DNA of 18,692 nucleotides from an uncultured Muribaculaceae bacterium (GCA_910584735.1 CAJUBM010000051.1:1-18692); one strand, 5' to 3'. Positions 7,336 to 13,914 are shown, numbered from the stretch's first letter. A program made the numbers and translations. The notes: generated from the sequence alone by a model not told the origin.

Positions 7336-7407
7336 ATATCTTATGTAATCGGGCAAATAAAAAGCCCGAAGGATTTCGAGCCGCTTGCGCGACCCTTCCG
7401 ACATCAT
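7276..7407 (-). CDS. Possible small protein (43 aa) inside the structured locus
   Basis: Two adjacent ATG codons (7407 and 7404) open a 43-residue frame reading MMSEGSRKRLEILRAFYLPD and ending in PFVGLPV before TAG at 7278-7276. The composition is protein-like (basic first third, aromatic centre). It lies just downstream of a promoter-like element and overlaps the large hairpin at 7245-7335. The evidence for translation is only the frame and its position; a non-coding RNA is an equally good reading. Confidence 0.35.
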   Translation of the reverse strand: MMSEGSRKRLEILRAFYLPDYIRYKAVAFSNTKYNDPFVGLPV

Positions 7408-7416
7408 TGTCGGCGT

Positions 7417-7438
7417 AGTTTGACACCGCAAATTTCGG
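7417..7438 (-). promoter_or_regulatory. Promoter-like element, copy of the one upstream of the HIRAN gene
   Basis: The minus strand reads CCGAAATTTGCGGTGTCAAACT. It matches the element at 8143-8121 except for one substitution and one missing base. The other copy contains a perfect TAnnTTTG -7 box; here the first two bases are GA, so the promoter would be weaker. It lies between the terminator at 7454-7487 and the 43-codon frame. Confidence 0.45.
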
Positions 7439-7453
7439 CAGAATAATGTGAAC

Positions 7454-7487
7454 AAAAAAAAAAAAGCGTTAATAAATGTTATTAACG
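7454..7487 (-). terminator. Strong intrinsic terminator of the HIRAN gene
   Basis: On the minus strand CGTTAATAA and TTATTAACG form a perfect nine-pair stem with a CAT loop, followed by C and twelve consecutive T. It sits about 80 bases after the HIRAN gene stop. Confidence 0.88.
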
Positions 7488-7513
7488 AAAAGAAAAATAT
7501 ATTAACACAACAA

Positions 7514-7537
7514 CGCCGAAACCCGTAGGCTCCGGCG
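7514..7537 (-). terminator. Second hairpin after the HIRAN gene
   Basis: On the minus strand CGCCGGAGCC pairs with GGTTTCGGCG (ten pairs including two G-U) around a TACG loop, followed by TTGTTGTG. It is a weaker terminator-like structure lying just upstream of the strong terminator at 7454-7487. Confidence 0.5.
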
Positions 7538-7564
7538 CATGGTGCTATGGAGATATTTAACTTA

Positions 7565-8083
7565 CTACTCTTGACAATATGAAGGGTCGATAAGCTCTTT
7601 TAATCGTTCTGGGGCGTGTGTTGACACGAACGTAAATTCATCGTCGGTTAATCCTTTAGGTGCATGGAATACGATGTTAATCATTACAAACCATTCTCCG
7701 TCGTTTTTCCCTTTATCGGTAATTTGTGCGTAATAGAGATATTTTAACGAGTTAGCTATTTCAAAAGAAATATCACGAGGTATATAACCAATATGAACAT
7801 CGTCCAAAAGCACTTTCACGGCTGAAGAATCATATTCGTTCTCCGGCTCCGCTACTAAGTTAACAAATTCGTAATCTTCGGCCGCTCTTAACGCGCTGTT
7901 AGCTTTCGGGCCACGGTAATTGATACCAACAACGCGGCAACTTTCAGTTTTATAAGTTAGGGTATTAGCTTTTTGTATTAGCGAATCGACTTTTGTCGCT
8001 ATATCTTCGGGCTTTCTTCCTTTCACGTTCAGGATAAGGATTAACCCCAAAAGAAGCAAGATAATAATTATTGTGGCGGTCAT
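7565..8083 (-). CDS. Membrane-anchored HIRAN-domain protein, probable moron (172 aa)
   Basis: Residues 4-19 form one membrane helix made almost wholly of Ile and Leu, followed by a short polar linker. About residues 49-130 match a HIRAN domain: CRVVGINYRG, then EPENEYDSSAVKVLLDD with the Asn/Asp-Tyr-Asp-x-x-Ala-Val core, then HIGYIPRDIS. HIRAN domains, known from HLTF/Rad5 helicases and from stand-alone bacterial proteins, bind DNA ends or damaged DNA. Tethering one to the membrane is unusual. The coding sequence is visibly more AT-rich than its neighbours. The gene has its own promoter, a palindrome and a strong terminator, all typical of morons. The role is unknown; superinfection exclusion or host interaction is a guess. 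Confidence 0.8.
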   Translation of the reverse strand: MTATIIIILLLLGLILILNVKGRKPEDIATKVDSLIQKANTLTYKTESCRVVGINYRGPKANSALRAAEDYEFVNLVAEPENEYDSSAVKVLLDDVHIGYIPRDISFEIANSLKYLYYAQITDKGKNDGEWFVMINIVFHAPKGLTDDEFTFVSTHAPERLKELIDPSYCQE

Positions 8084-8132
8084 GGCGTAAGATTTTGAAT
8101 ATCTTCCGCCGGTTTTCGGGAGTTTGACAGCG

Positions 8133-8140
8133 CAAATTTA
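8133..8140 (-). promoter_or_regulatory. -7 box of the HIRAN gene promoter
   Basis: The minus strand reads TAAATTTG, a perfect match to the Bacteroides -7 consensus TAnnTTTG, about 50 bases before the HIRAN ATG. I see no clean -33 TTTG at the usual spacing; the palindrome at 8144-8170 occupies that interval. Confidence 0.6.
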
Positions 8141-8143
8141 CGG

Positions 8144-8170
8144 ATTTTTCACGGTAATAGGGTGAAAAAT
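8144..8170. promoter_or_regulatory. Palindrome over the HIRAN promoter, candidate operator
   Basis: ATTTTTCAC (8144-8152) and GTGAAAAAT (8162-8170) form a perfect nine-base inverted repeat with a nine-base spacer. Half-site centres are about 18 bases apart, near two helical turns, as expected for a dimeric regulator. It abuts the -7 box and covers the region where RNA polymerase would bind, so repression is the natural reading. Confidence 0.55.
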
Positions 8171-8462
8171 TGGAGATTGCAACACAAAAAACGCGGTTTT
8201 TGACGTAAAATTTTGCTCCACTTCTCACCAAATACCACAATATCAAGCAACTAAACGCGCCCAAAATGAAAAACGCAATTTTCGACGCGCTCCGTAGGGC
8301 GGCCCGCTCTGACGGCCGAAAGTAATTACCACCCCTTACCGGGGGTGAAATGTGAGGTTTTGAACTGTTACGGCGTTATGAGAGGGCGCACACGACACCG
8401 CCCGGCGGCTGTGCTGTCGTCGGGCGGTAACATGGTCGGATAATAGTCGGTATGTAGGTCGG
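8171..8462. other. Gene-free interval after terL, with hairpins
   Basis: No convincing gene is visible here. The minus strand holds a perfect eight-pair stem ACCGCCCG/CGGGCGGT (8428-8397) with a 16-base loop but no T tract. It also has a six-pair stem CACCCC/GGGGTG near 8331-8348 and a small symmetrical AAAAAC/GTTTTT stem near 8186-8202. Together they could end or slow transcription leaving terL, but none is a textbook terminator. Confidence 0.5.
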
Positions 8463-10166
8463 TCAGCCGTCGAACTTGTCGGCTACCCACTGCGCTGCCA
8501 TTGCGTCGGCTCCTGTGTTGGAATCGGCGGCGGCTCGTGTAGCGGTCAACCAACGGCGGCGCATCATCAGGTACTTGAAAGCGTCGGAGAAATTGGTCGA
8601 TAACCTCGGCAATTTCTTTGCCTCCAGCTTCTCGGTTTTCTTCACCTTCGTCACTACCTTGACACTGCCCCGGTACTTTACCTCGGCTTTTGCTCCCTCG
8701 ATGCTTGAAATCATTTCGGAACAGTTCAGCACATCAACCAGAAGGAGCGGTAATTTCTTATTCTCACCGCGCATAAGTTCGTGCATGAAATTATATTCGG
8801 CGTTTTGCGGAAGGTTGGCCTGCTTCCTTGATTTAAGGTTAACAGTCCAGCCGGTACGCCGTTCGTCGCCGTCCTTCTCGATAGCCTCCTTTATCTGTTT
8901 GGCATAGTCAACGCCTTGACGCTGGAGGTTATTACCGGAACGGTCATAATAGAGGTTCAGCACCTTTGTAGGGTAATCGGCGAAAAAGTCGAGGAATTGG
9001 TCGGCAAGTTCCCGCATCCAACCCGGAGGTAACTCGTAGAAATTTTTATGCACACGGTAATATTTACCGTCCTCCTGTCCGATTACCAACGAAAGCATAT
9101 TACCGAAATCCATACCGCCGTCGAGAGGTCGGGAGGGGTCGAGGTAACGGAGTTCTTTCCATGTGAACGCGGCTTCTCCTGAATAAGTTCCGTCGGTGTA
9201 CTTGTGTTTATCTCCAAACAGAACGTAAAACCTCGCGTCCTTGCGAACGCCGGGGCGCATACCTAACACGGATTTAAGGAACTCGTGCAGCTCCAACGCG
9301 CCATTATAGAGGCGTTTCGCATAATCGACCGTAAGAATGTCGATATTAACGAAACTCGAAATATTCATAAAGAAGGTTTGCCCCTTGCGCAGCTTCAGAA
9401 GGCCCTCGGTATAATAGTCGATTTTCTTTTCTATCCTCGCGATCTTGCGTTCATCAGGACGAGGGGCGCGGTTCTCGCGCTCCTGTTTTATCCGTAGGCG
9501 GTTGAGTTCCCCGGCGGCTTGCATAATCTTTATAATGCGTTCCGGATTCATTTCGGAGGCATAGCGGAAAAACCAATCATATTCGCCTTCGGTAACGTCG
9601 GGCATATCGGTGGTAATGGTAACACCGCCGTAGAGGTGGCAGCGTCCGTAGGTGATAGCGTCGCCGCGCAGAATAGGCAGAACACGGGCCGCCCTTGTAT
9701 CAGAGGCGTATTTTGCTTCATCAAACAGAAGGTGGGCCACGGATTTACCGGCAAGTAACGAGGGGTTATCGAGAGAGCCGAGGAATATAACCGAGCCATT
9801 CCAAAAGCTATAAACGTGCCGGTAATCATCGACAATAACGGAGCAGCGGCGCCGCCACTCCTCCGGGGGCTTCTTACCCTTGATATAGTGAACGCCTTCT
9901 ATCAGCCCGTTAAGTTTCCAACCGTTTTGCACGGCGGGCATGATGTTATCGACGAGGTTAGAATAGGTGTTCGCCACGATTGCGACGGGTGCGCCCGGCA
10001 TGAGGCGCACACAGCGTTCAGAGCGTCGCGCCAGAATTACGGTACTCTTTGCCACACCACGGCCGCCGATAGATACGAAATTTGTCGTATCTATCCAGTC
10101 GCAGAAAATCAGCGCGTCAGAGCCGAATTTTACCGGAACATCAGGGTCGTTAAATTTATTCTTCAT
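8463..10166 (-). CDS. terL: Terminase large subunit (TerL), ATPase-nuclease packaging motor
   Basis: TerL drives DNA into the prohead and cuts it into genome lengths. The ATPase half has a Walker A loop GGRGVAKST (residues 34-42), a Walker B strand HLLFDE (145-150) with catalytic Glu150, and a coupling-motif TT at 185-186. A charged helical insertion follows at about 205-262. The nuclease half shows acidic residues in DGGMDFG (Asp353), LYYDRSGN (Asp408) and NFSDAFKYLM near the C-terminus, as in RNase H-like terminase nucleases. I start at 10166, where the ATG overlaps the upstream stop by 11 bases; an upstream ATG at 10190 would add eight residues. The length of 567 residues is normal. Confidence 0.95.
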   Translation of the reverse strand: MKNKFNDPDVPVKFGSDALIFCDWIDTTNFVSIGGRGVAKSTVILARRSERCVRLMPGAPVAIVANTYSNLVDNIMPAVQNGWKLNGLIEGVHYIKGKKPPEEWRRRCSVIVDDYRHVYSFWNGSVIFLGSLDNPSLLAGKSVAHLLFDEAKYASDTRAARVLPILRGDAITYGRCHLYGGVTITTDMPDVTEGEYDWFFRYASEMNPERIIKIMQAAGELNRLRIKQERENRAPRPDERKIARIEKKIDYYTEGLLKLRKGQTFFMNISSFVNIDILTVDYAKRLYNGALELHEFLKSVLGMRPGVRKDARFYVLFGDKHKYTDGTYSGEAAFTWKELRYLDPSRPLDGGMDFGNMLSLVIGQEDGKYYRVHKNFYELPPGWMRELADQFLDFFADYPTKVLNLYYDRSGNNLQRQGVDYAKQIKEAIEKDGDERRTGWTVNLKSRKQANLPQNAEYNFMHELMRGENKKLPLLLVDVLNCSEMISSIEGAKAEVKYRGSVKVVTKVKKTEKLEAKKLPRLSTNFSDAFKYLMMRRRWLTATRAAADSNTGADAMAAQWVADKFDG

Positions 10167-10833
10167 CGCCAAACTCTTTAGCGTCCTCAATCATGCGGCT
10201 TAATAGGTTACGTTTGGTAATACCGGCATCCTCCTTGACACGGCGTAACGATATTTCGGGAATATCCGGTATTGAATCAATAAACGCCTCCAGTTCCTTG
10301 CGGTCGGCCTTCGGTGCGCCCATACTTTCGGGGTCGGCGGTATAAATAACCGTTGGAGCAGCGTCGAGGAGTTCCTGCGGAATTTCGGGGGCCTGGTCCT
10401 CGTAGCAGCCTCGCAATTTGGCAGCTTCAACCATAAAGCTACGGGCCTCTTTCATTTTACCCATTGACGCGGACAAATTCGCCATATTATCGAGGCGTTC
10501 GGCGTAGAGGTTGCGCCATGCGCGGGGAGTGACATCATCGACGGAATAAAAGAAATTCAGCGCGTCGGAATAGACACGCCGCGCCATCCAGTCTGACAGC
10601 CCGTAAACATCAGATTTCAGAACCTTGATAATTCCGGCCTTGGTAACTATGCGATTGCCTCCGGGCATCATCATTCGCGCCCGTAGGCCACGAACAAGTT
10701 CCATAAGGTTGAAATATTCGCGTTCGGCCGGTGTAAGGCTTTCGAGGTCGCCGGTTTTAAGAATCCGTTCAATCTGGTGGGAATCCAACGCCTCAAAATC
10801 AATTCGGGAGGGCTTACGGAGTAAATTCGTCAT
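10156..10833 (-). CDS. Unknown protein between the terminase subunits (225 aa)
   Basis: No named family is recognised. The protein is helical and charged. Its first part contains LDSHQIERILKTGDLESLTP and a possible helix-turn-helix-like stretch (IIKVLKSDVYGLSDWMARRV). A helical middle follows (AERLDNMANLSASMGKMKEA), then a Pro-rich linker (APEIPQELLDAAP) and an acidic C-terminus. I place the start at 10833, giving a 20-base overlap with the small-terminase gene; an ATG at 10857 would add eight residues. Sitting between candidate small and large terminase genes with overlaps on both sides, it is likely to act in DNA recognition or packaging, perhaps as a partner of the small terminase. Confidence 0.72.
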   Translation of the reverse strand: MTNLLRKPSRIDFEALDSHQIERILKTGDLESLTPAEREYFNLMELVRGLRARMMMPGGNRIVTKAGIIKVLKSDVYGLSDWMARRVYSDALNFFYSVDDVTPRAWRNLYAERLDNMANLSASMGKMKEARSFMVEAAKLRGCYEDQAPEIPQELLDAAPTVIYTADPESMGAPKADRKELEAFIDSIPDIPEISLRRVKEDAGITKRNLLSRMIEDAKEFGDEE

Positions 10834-11173
10834 CGTCCATATTGTTAACGAGTTCATTAAATCGGTTCGTTCGTTGGAGGTTCTGGAGTGCCTTTATCGC
10901 CTCTATGTTACCGGCTTTTGCGGCTTCTTGCAGTTTTATCTGGGGTTGAGCGCGTCCGGTTGCACGTCCGGCGGTAATCAGTACGGAGATTGCGGAGCCG
11001 GGCACATTTGCAAGAATACAGAAGGCGGTGCGTCGCTCTCGCGTCCATTCCATAGACACGGCGATTTCGTGGGGCATGAATCCCACGGCTGCCAGTTTCA
11101 TAACCTCGTCCTCCTCCGCTTTCGTTAGAGGAAAGGCCGGTAATGTAGGTTTGTTGTTATTCTCGGTATTCAT
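10814..11173 (-). CDS. Probable terminase small subunit (TerS)
   Basis: TerS proteins recognise the phage packaging site and load the large subunit. The 119-residue product has an N-terminal helical region around residues 18-48 (EEDEVMKLAAVGFMPHEIAV, then EWTRERR) that fits a helix-turn-helix. A helix with AGRATGRAQPQIKLQEAA and the segment AAKAGNIEAIKALQNLQRT follow, both resembling the oligomerisation part of small terminases. The start codon overlaps the methyltransferase stop by 17 bases. The assignment rests on helical pattern, size and position before terL. It is not certain, because the neighbouring 225-residue protein could share or hold this role. Confidence 0.6.
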   Translation of the reverse strand: MNTENNNKPTLPAFPLTKAEEDEVMKLAAVGFMPHEIAVSMEWTRERRTAFCILANVPGSAISVLITAGRATGRAQPQIKLQEAAKAGNIEAIKALQNLQRTNRFNELVNNMDDDEFTP

Positions 11174-11864
11174 CTTCGAGGCGTTTGCAAGCGGTGTGGT
11201 AATATCCTTCGTCTTGCTCCATGAGGATAAAGCGACGGCCGGAGCGTACAGCAGCCACGGCGGTAGAGCCAGAACCGCCGAAAGTGTCGAGAATCACCGC
11301 GCCCGGCTCGGTCGCGTCCTCGATAAACTTTTGAATCAGGGCTACCGGCTTTTGCGTGGGGTGAACCTTCGCGCCGTCGGTTGTTTTTGCCCCGGAGGTG
11401 AAACTTTTTATGTCGGAAATTATGTTTGTTCCGCCGATATTCGCGCCCTTGCCAGCATGAAACAACACAAGTTCGTGGATAAATGCGTAATGATTGCCAG
11501 GACCGCTCAATTTATCCCAAACGAGCATATTATGGGCCTTCAGGATTTCATCGAACAGAGGGTAATAAAAAGCATATCCGCGCCAGTCACAGAAAAAGTA
11601 AATACAGGCTTCGGGCTTGGCAACTCGGCGGTACTCGTGGAATAAATCACGGTAAAATGGTCGGCAAATCGACAAGTCGCGGAAATTACCCTTTTGCCCG
11701 TTGTGGGTCATACCTAAAAAATAAGGAGGGTCGGTAATAATACAGTCAACAGAGGCCGCCGGGAGCGTCTTTATAACGTCGAGGCAGTCGCCGTTGAACA
11801 ACGTACCGCCGGGAAACTCGCGGAGGTCAGTCGTTGAAAGATTGTAAGAGGGATAACGATACAT
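11157..11864 (-). CDS. DNA methyltransferase (N6-adenine or N4-cytosine, beta-type order)
   Basis: The enzyme would transfer a methyl group from S-adenosylmethionine to an exocyclic amino group in DNA. The catalytic motif TDPPY (residues 44-48) comes first, followed by HPTQKP (168-173) and the AdoMet-binding loop LDTFGGSGST (192-201). That order is the beta class of the N6_N4_Mtase family. The 235-residue length suggests a single-domain enzyme with a short target-recognition region. DPPY occurs in both adenine and N4-cytosine enzymes, so the base cannot be fixed. No restriction enzyme gene is visible, so it is orphan in this window. It overlaps terS, placing methylation in the packaging operon; protection from host restriction is the usual role. 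Confidence 0.92.
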   Translation of the reverse strand: MYRYPSYNLSTTDLREFPGGTLFNGDCLDVIKTLPAASVDCIITDPPYFLGMTHNGQKGNFRDLSICRPFYRDLFHEYRRVAKPEACIYFFCDWRGYAFYYPLFDEILKAHNMLVWDKLSGPGNHYAFIHELVLFHAGKGANIGGTNIISDIKSFTSGAKTTDGAKVHPTQKPVALIQKFIEDATEPGAVILDTFGGSGSTAVAAVRSGRRFILMEQDEGYYHTACKRLEDEYRE

Positions 11865-12003
11865 TCAGCGCGTCGATTTTCTTGTTAACGATAGAGAGTT
11901 GATGCCCGGCCTCGGAGCGGTCGCACGGGTGACAGCCGGAACGGGAGAGGTATTTTGTAAAATACTCCCTCGACCGTTCCGCGCTCTCGATAGCCTCAAT
12001 TAC
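11827..12003 (-). CDS. 58-codon open frame: candidate -1 frameshift extension of the 317-residue protein
   Basis: From base 12003 the -1 frame relative to the upstream gene is open for 58 codons (starting VIEAIESAERSREYF and containing SGCHPCDRSEAG) and ends with TGA at 11829-11827, inside the methyltransferase start. It has no ATG or GTG start; ATT at 12000 is the only near-start at its head. The codons look coding: charged helix, a CxxC pair, amphipathic end. It is entered exactly by a -1 slip on the nine-A run at 12004-12012, giving a 375-residue fusion. An alternative is a separately initiated small protein from a rare start codon. Confidence 0.5.
   Translation of the reverse strand, partial: VIEAIESAERSREYFTKYLSRSGCHPCDRSEAGHQLSIVNKKIDALNVSLSLLQSFND
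11938..11980 (-). promoter_or_regulatory. Long stem-loop downstream of the slippery run
   Basis: On the minus strand GGAACGG (11980-11974) pairs with CCGTTCC (11944-11938). Inside it GAGGG pairs with CTCTC (one G-U), and GTATTT pairs with AAATAC around a TACA loop. The result is about 18 pairs with a two-base and a one-base bulge. It lies in the only interval between two genes and has no T tract, so a frameshift stimulator fits better than a terminator. It begins about 22 bases after the slip site, farther than the usual five to nine. Confidence 0.55.
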
Positions 12004-12953
12004 TTTTTTTTTCGGCGGTCGATTTCCGCCTTCAGTACCTTTTTACGGTTAGACCATTTCACAAAAGCGGCTTCGGCCTTTTCGTTAGGTTGCTTTTTTG
12101 CCTTGGCTTCCTCGACCGCCTTTTTCGCCTTGGATTCCTGAACCCCTGCGCTCCGGAGTTGGCCCATAAGGTCAACATCGGAGATTTTTGTCAAGTCCTC
12201 GGCGGCTTCCATTTCGCGGAACTTTGCAGCTTTGCCGAGAATCACGCCGTTTTCGCGGTAATATTCGAGTTCGTCCCAGATTTCACGGTTTTTCAGATAC
12301 TCGGTAACTACTGTTTCGCAATCAGCGGCGGCGGTGGCTGAATCTGCGTCGCCGAGTACCTGAAGGCGGGCGTGTGCAGCCTTGTAGTTACCGTATGCGG
12401 TGAACATATCGGCCACGAGTATCTTCAGTACGTCGGGGCAGTCGGTAGAATTGAGGAAGGGATATTTTTCGCGGAAACGTATCATTTTCCGAACCGGTTC
12501 CGGGGCTTCGGCATACTTGGAACGTGCGGCCTCCAGTTCGTCGGTAAGTTCGTCTATACGGTCGGCGTTTTCGTCCATTGCCAACACTCGTTCCTGAAAA
12601 TCAGGGCTAACAAGTTCGTCAACGGTAACACCGAAAGAATCGGCGAGTTCCATTAACGCCGATTCGTCGTTTTTCTCGTCGTCGAGAATTACGCATTTCG
12701 CTTGTACGTCGTTGAGCTGCGCCGTTTTCTTGACGGCTTGACGTGGAAGGTGATTAAACTCGATTTCCGACAGTCCGGCAAGTTTACGGAGTTCATCGAA
12801 AAGAATTTCACGGATAACGGCGGTATCTTCGACCGCAAATTGACGCTTCAGGCGCAAATTTACGCCGTAACGCTGGTAAAGTGCCACGCCTTCGGCATAG
12901 TCGCGAGGGCCGCAAAGGTAGGCGGTAATTTCCTTTTTCTGCTCGGTAGTCAT
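12000..12953 (-). CDS. Unknown phage protein (317 aa) with likely frameshifted long form
   Basis: The protein is charged and almost entirely helical, with a possible coiled coil at about residues 128-150 (DENADRIDELTDELEAARSK). The N-terminus contains YLCGPRDYAEGVALYQRYG and DELRKLAGLSEIEFNHLP. The C-terminal third is Lys/Ala/Glu-rich (QESKAKKAVEEAKAKKQ) and ends in DRRKKK. The last codons AAA AAA AAG TAA form a run of nine A and a G, a dnaX-type slippery sequence, followed by an open -1 frame. No family is recognised. It follows a putative tail-tube gene, the place where lambda-type phages encode frameshifted tail-assembly chaperones, but no tape measure follows here. A -7 box lies just upstream. 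Confidence 0.82.
   Translation of the reverse strand: MTTEQKKEITAYLCGPRDYAEGVALYQRYGVNLRLKRQFAVEDTAVIREILFDELRKLAGLSEIEFNHLPRQAVKKTAQLNDVQAKCVILDDEKNDESALMELADSFGVTVDELVSPDFQERVLAMDENADRIDELTDELEAARSKYAEAPEPVRKMIRFREKYPFLNSTDCPDVLKILVADMFTAYGNYKAAHARLQVLGDADSATAAADCETVVTEYLKNREIWDELEYYRENGVILGKAAKFREMEAAEDLTKISDVDLMGQLRSAGVQESKAKKAVEEAKAKKQPNEKAEAAFVKWSNRKKVLKAEIDRRKKK
12003..12012 (-). other. Slippery sequence for -1 frameshifting (nine A then G)
   Basis: The minus strand reads CGA AAA AAA AAG TAA in the zero frame. A AAA AAG is the heptamer used by E. coli dnaX for -1 slippage, here extended by further A. The zero-frame stop directly follows, so a slip of -1 replaces termination with entry into the 58-codon frame. 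Confidence 0.6.
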
Positions 12954-12975
12954 AAGGCTATTATATTTAACGCTA

Positions 12976-12983
12976 CAAAATTA
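12976..12983 (-). promoter_or_regulatory. -7 box before the 317-residue gene
   Basis: The minus strand reads TAATTTTG, matching TAnnTTTG, about 23 bases before the ATG at 12953 and just downstream of the terminator hairpin at 13013-13047. No good -33 box is seen at the normal spacing. Confidence 0.5.
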
Positions 12984-13012
12984 AGCCCGGTAATTACCAA
13001 TCAGAAGGACAC

Positions 13013-13047
13013 AAAACGCCCCGGAGGTCGGTAATTCCTTCGGGGCG
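13013..13047 (-). terminator. Terminator after the 271-residue virion gene
   Basis: On the minus strand CGCCCCGAAGG pairs with CCTCCGGGGCG (ten pairs, one mismatch) around a nine-base loop, followed by TTTTGTG. It begins 25 bases after the stop codon. Confidence 0.7.
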
Positions 13048-13071
13048 TGGGTATCAGGTAGGTGATATTTG

Positions 13072-13887
13072 TCAGGCTGCGACGTAACGGCTTTGTTCAA
13101 TCCACATAATACCGCCGTCGCCGCTGTCGAACGCGCGGAGAGTGAGCTGTGAACCTTCGGAGGCTGTGAACACCTTGCCGCCACGGAGGAGGATTTTACC
13201 GCCGGTGCCGGAAACGGTAGGCGATGAACCTCCAGCCGCGCCGAGGAGGGTAATAACTGCGTCGTGTGCGCCGCCCTCGATTTCGTCGATAACGGCGGCG
13301 CCGGCGGTGAGCTGGTACTGGCCTTCGGAAATGAACGGAACTACCTTTACCCCTGTTTCAACGACTGAAACGGGTTCTTCGAGGGTCACAGTACCTTTAT
13401 AAATAAAGATGTCGCTACCCTTTGAAATCTGGGTGAAGGTCATTTCGTTGGTGTTGCTCTCGTTGTTACCGGTGTAAGAGGGGGTGAGCTTGCACGGGTT
13501 GCAGATTGTACCGATAAGGTCGGCGGGCTTGCCGGAACAATAGCGGATAACCACAATGAACTTGCGGTTAATGCTGTTGGCCTTGAACTCGCGCACCTCC
13601 TGTTCGTTGCCGGGGTGCTCGAACTTAATCGAGGGGGTGAAACCGATTTTGTCGGTATCGCCTTCGGCTGCGCTCGTTACCTCGATTGTTCCCTGTGTCA
13701 TGTAGATGTTATAACCGTAACGGCCGGGCTTCATTACGATGTTATCGGCGATAACCACCCCTTTGTCGTCGGCTGACGGCATGAAAGCGATGTCGTCGAT
13801 GTCGATAAGGGTCAGCTGGTCGCGCGGCTGAATACCTGTGCCGGGATTGCCCTCGGCGCGTGGTACGGATTTTTTAATATATGTCAT
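13072..13887 (-). CDS. Virion protein with C-terminal beta module, possible tail tube (271 aa)
   Basis: The start is set at 13887 (MTYIKK), preceded by AAGGATA; an upstream in-frame ATG at 13929 falls in the terminator region and is unlikely. The protein is beta-rich with no signal peptide. The central part (GFTPSIKFEHPGNEQEVREF through PSYTGNNE to FIYKGTVTLEEPV) has the look of a tail-tube protein. The last 80 or so residues contain GGKILLRGGKVFTASEGSQL and end MWIEQSRYVAA, a pattern like the two modules ending the capsid protein. It lies directly after the major capsid gene and has its own flanking terminators, suggesting high expression. A head decoration protein is the main alternative. 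Confidence 0.8.
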   Translation of the reverse strand: MTYIKKSVPRAEGNPGTGIQPRDQLTLIDIDDIAFMPSADDKGVVIADNIVMKPGRYGYNIYMTQGTIEVTSAAEGDTDKIGFTPSIKFEHPGNEQEVREFKANSINRKFIVVIRYCSGKPADLIGTICNPCKLTPSYTGNNESNTNEMTFTQISKGSDIFIYKGTVTLEEPVSVVETGVKVVPFISEGQYQLTAGAAVIDEIEGGAHDAVITLLGAAGGSSPTVSGTGGKILLRGGKVFTASEGSQLTLRAFDSGDGGIMWIEQSRYVAA

Positions 13888-13914
13888 ATCCTTGAAATAA
13901 TAACAGTTAGAGAA

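Noticed and set aside
7965..8264. A 99-residue minus-strand frame overlapping the HIRAN start and its promoter
   Set aside because: It would begin upstream of the promoter and palindrome, and its sequence is Arg/Lys/Asn-rich with no domain pattern. The HIRAN frame explains the region better.
8368..8434. A 21-codon ATG frame after terL (reads MLPPDDSTAAGR)
   Set aside because: Very short, overlaps the GC-rich stem at 8397-8428, and no promoter is visible. More likely non-coding.
11899..12141. Plus-strand 80-residue frame over the frameshift region
   Set aside because: Phe/Ser-rich antisense of the Lys/Glu-rich gene end; no support as a gene.
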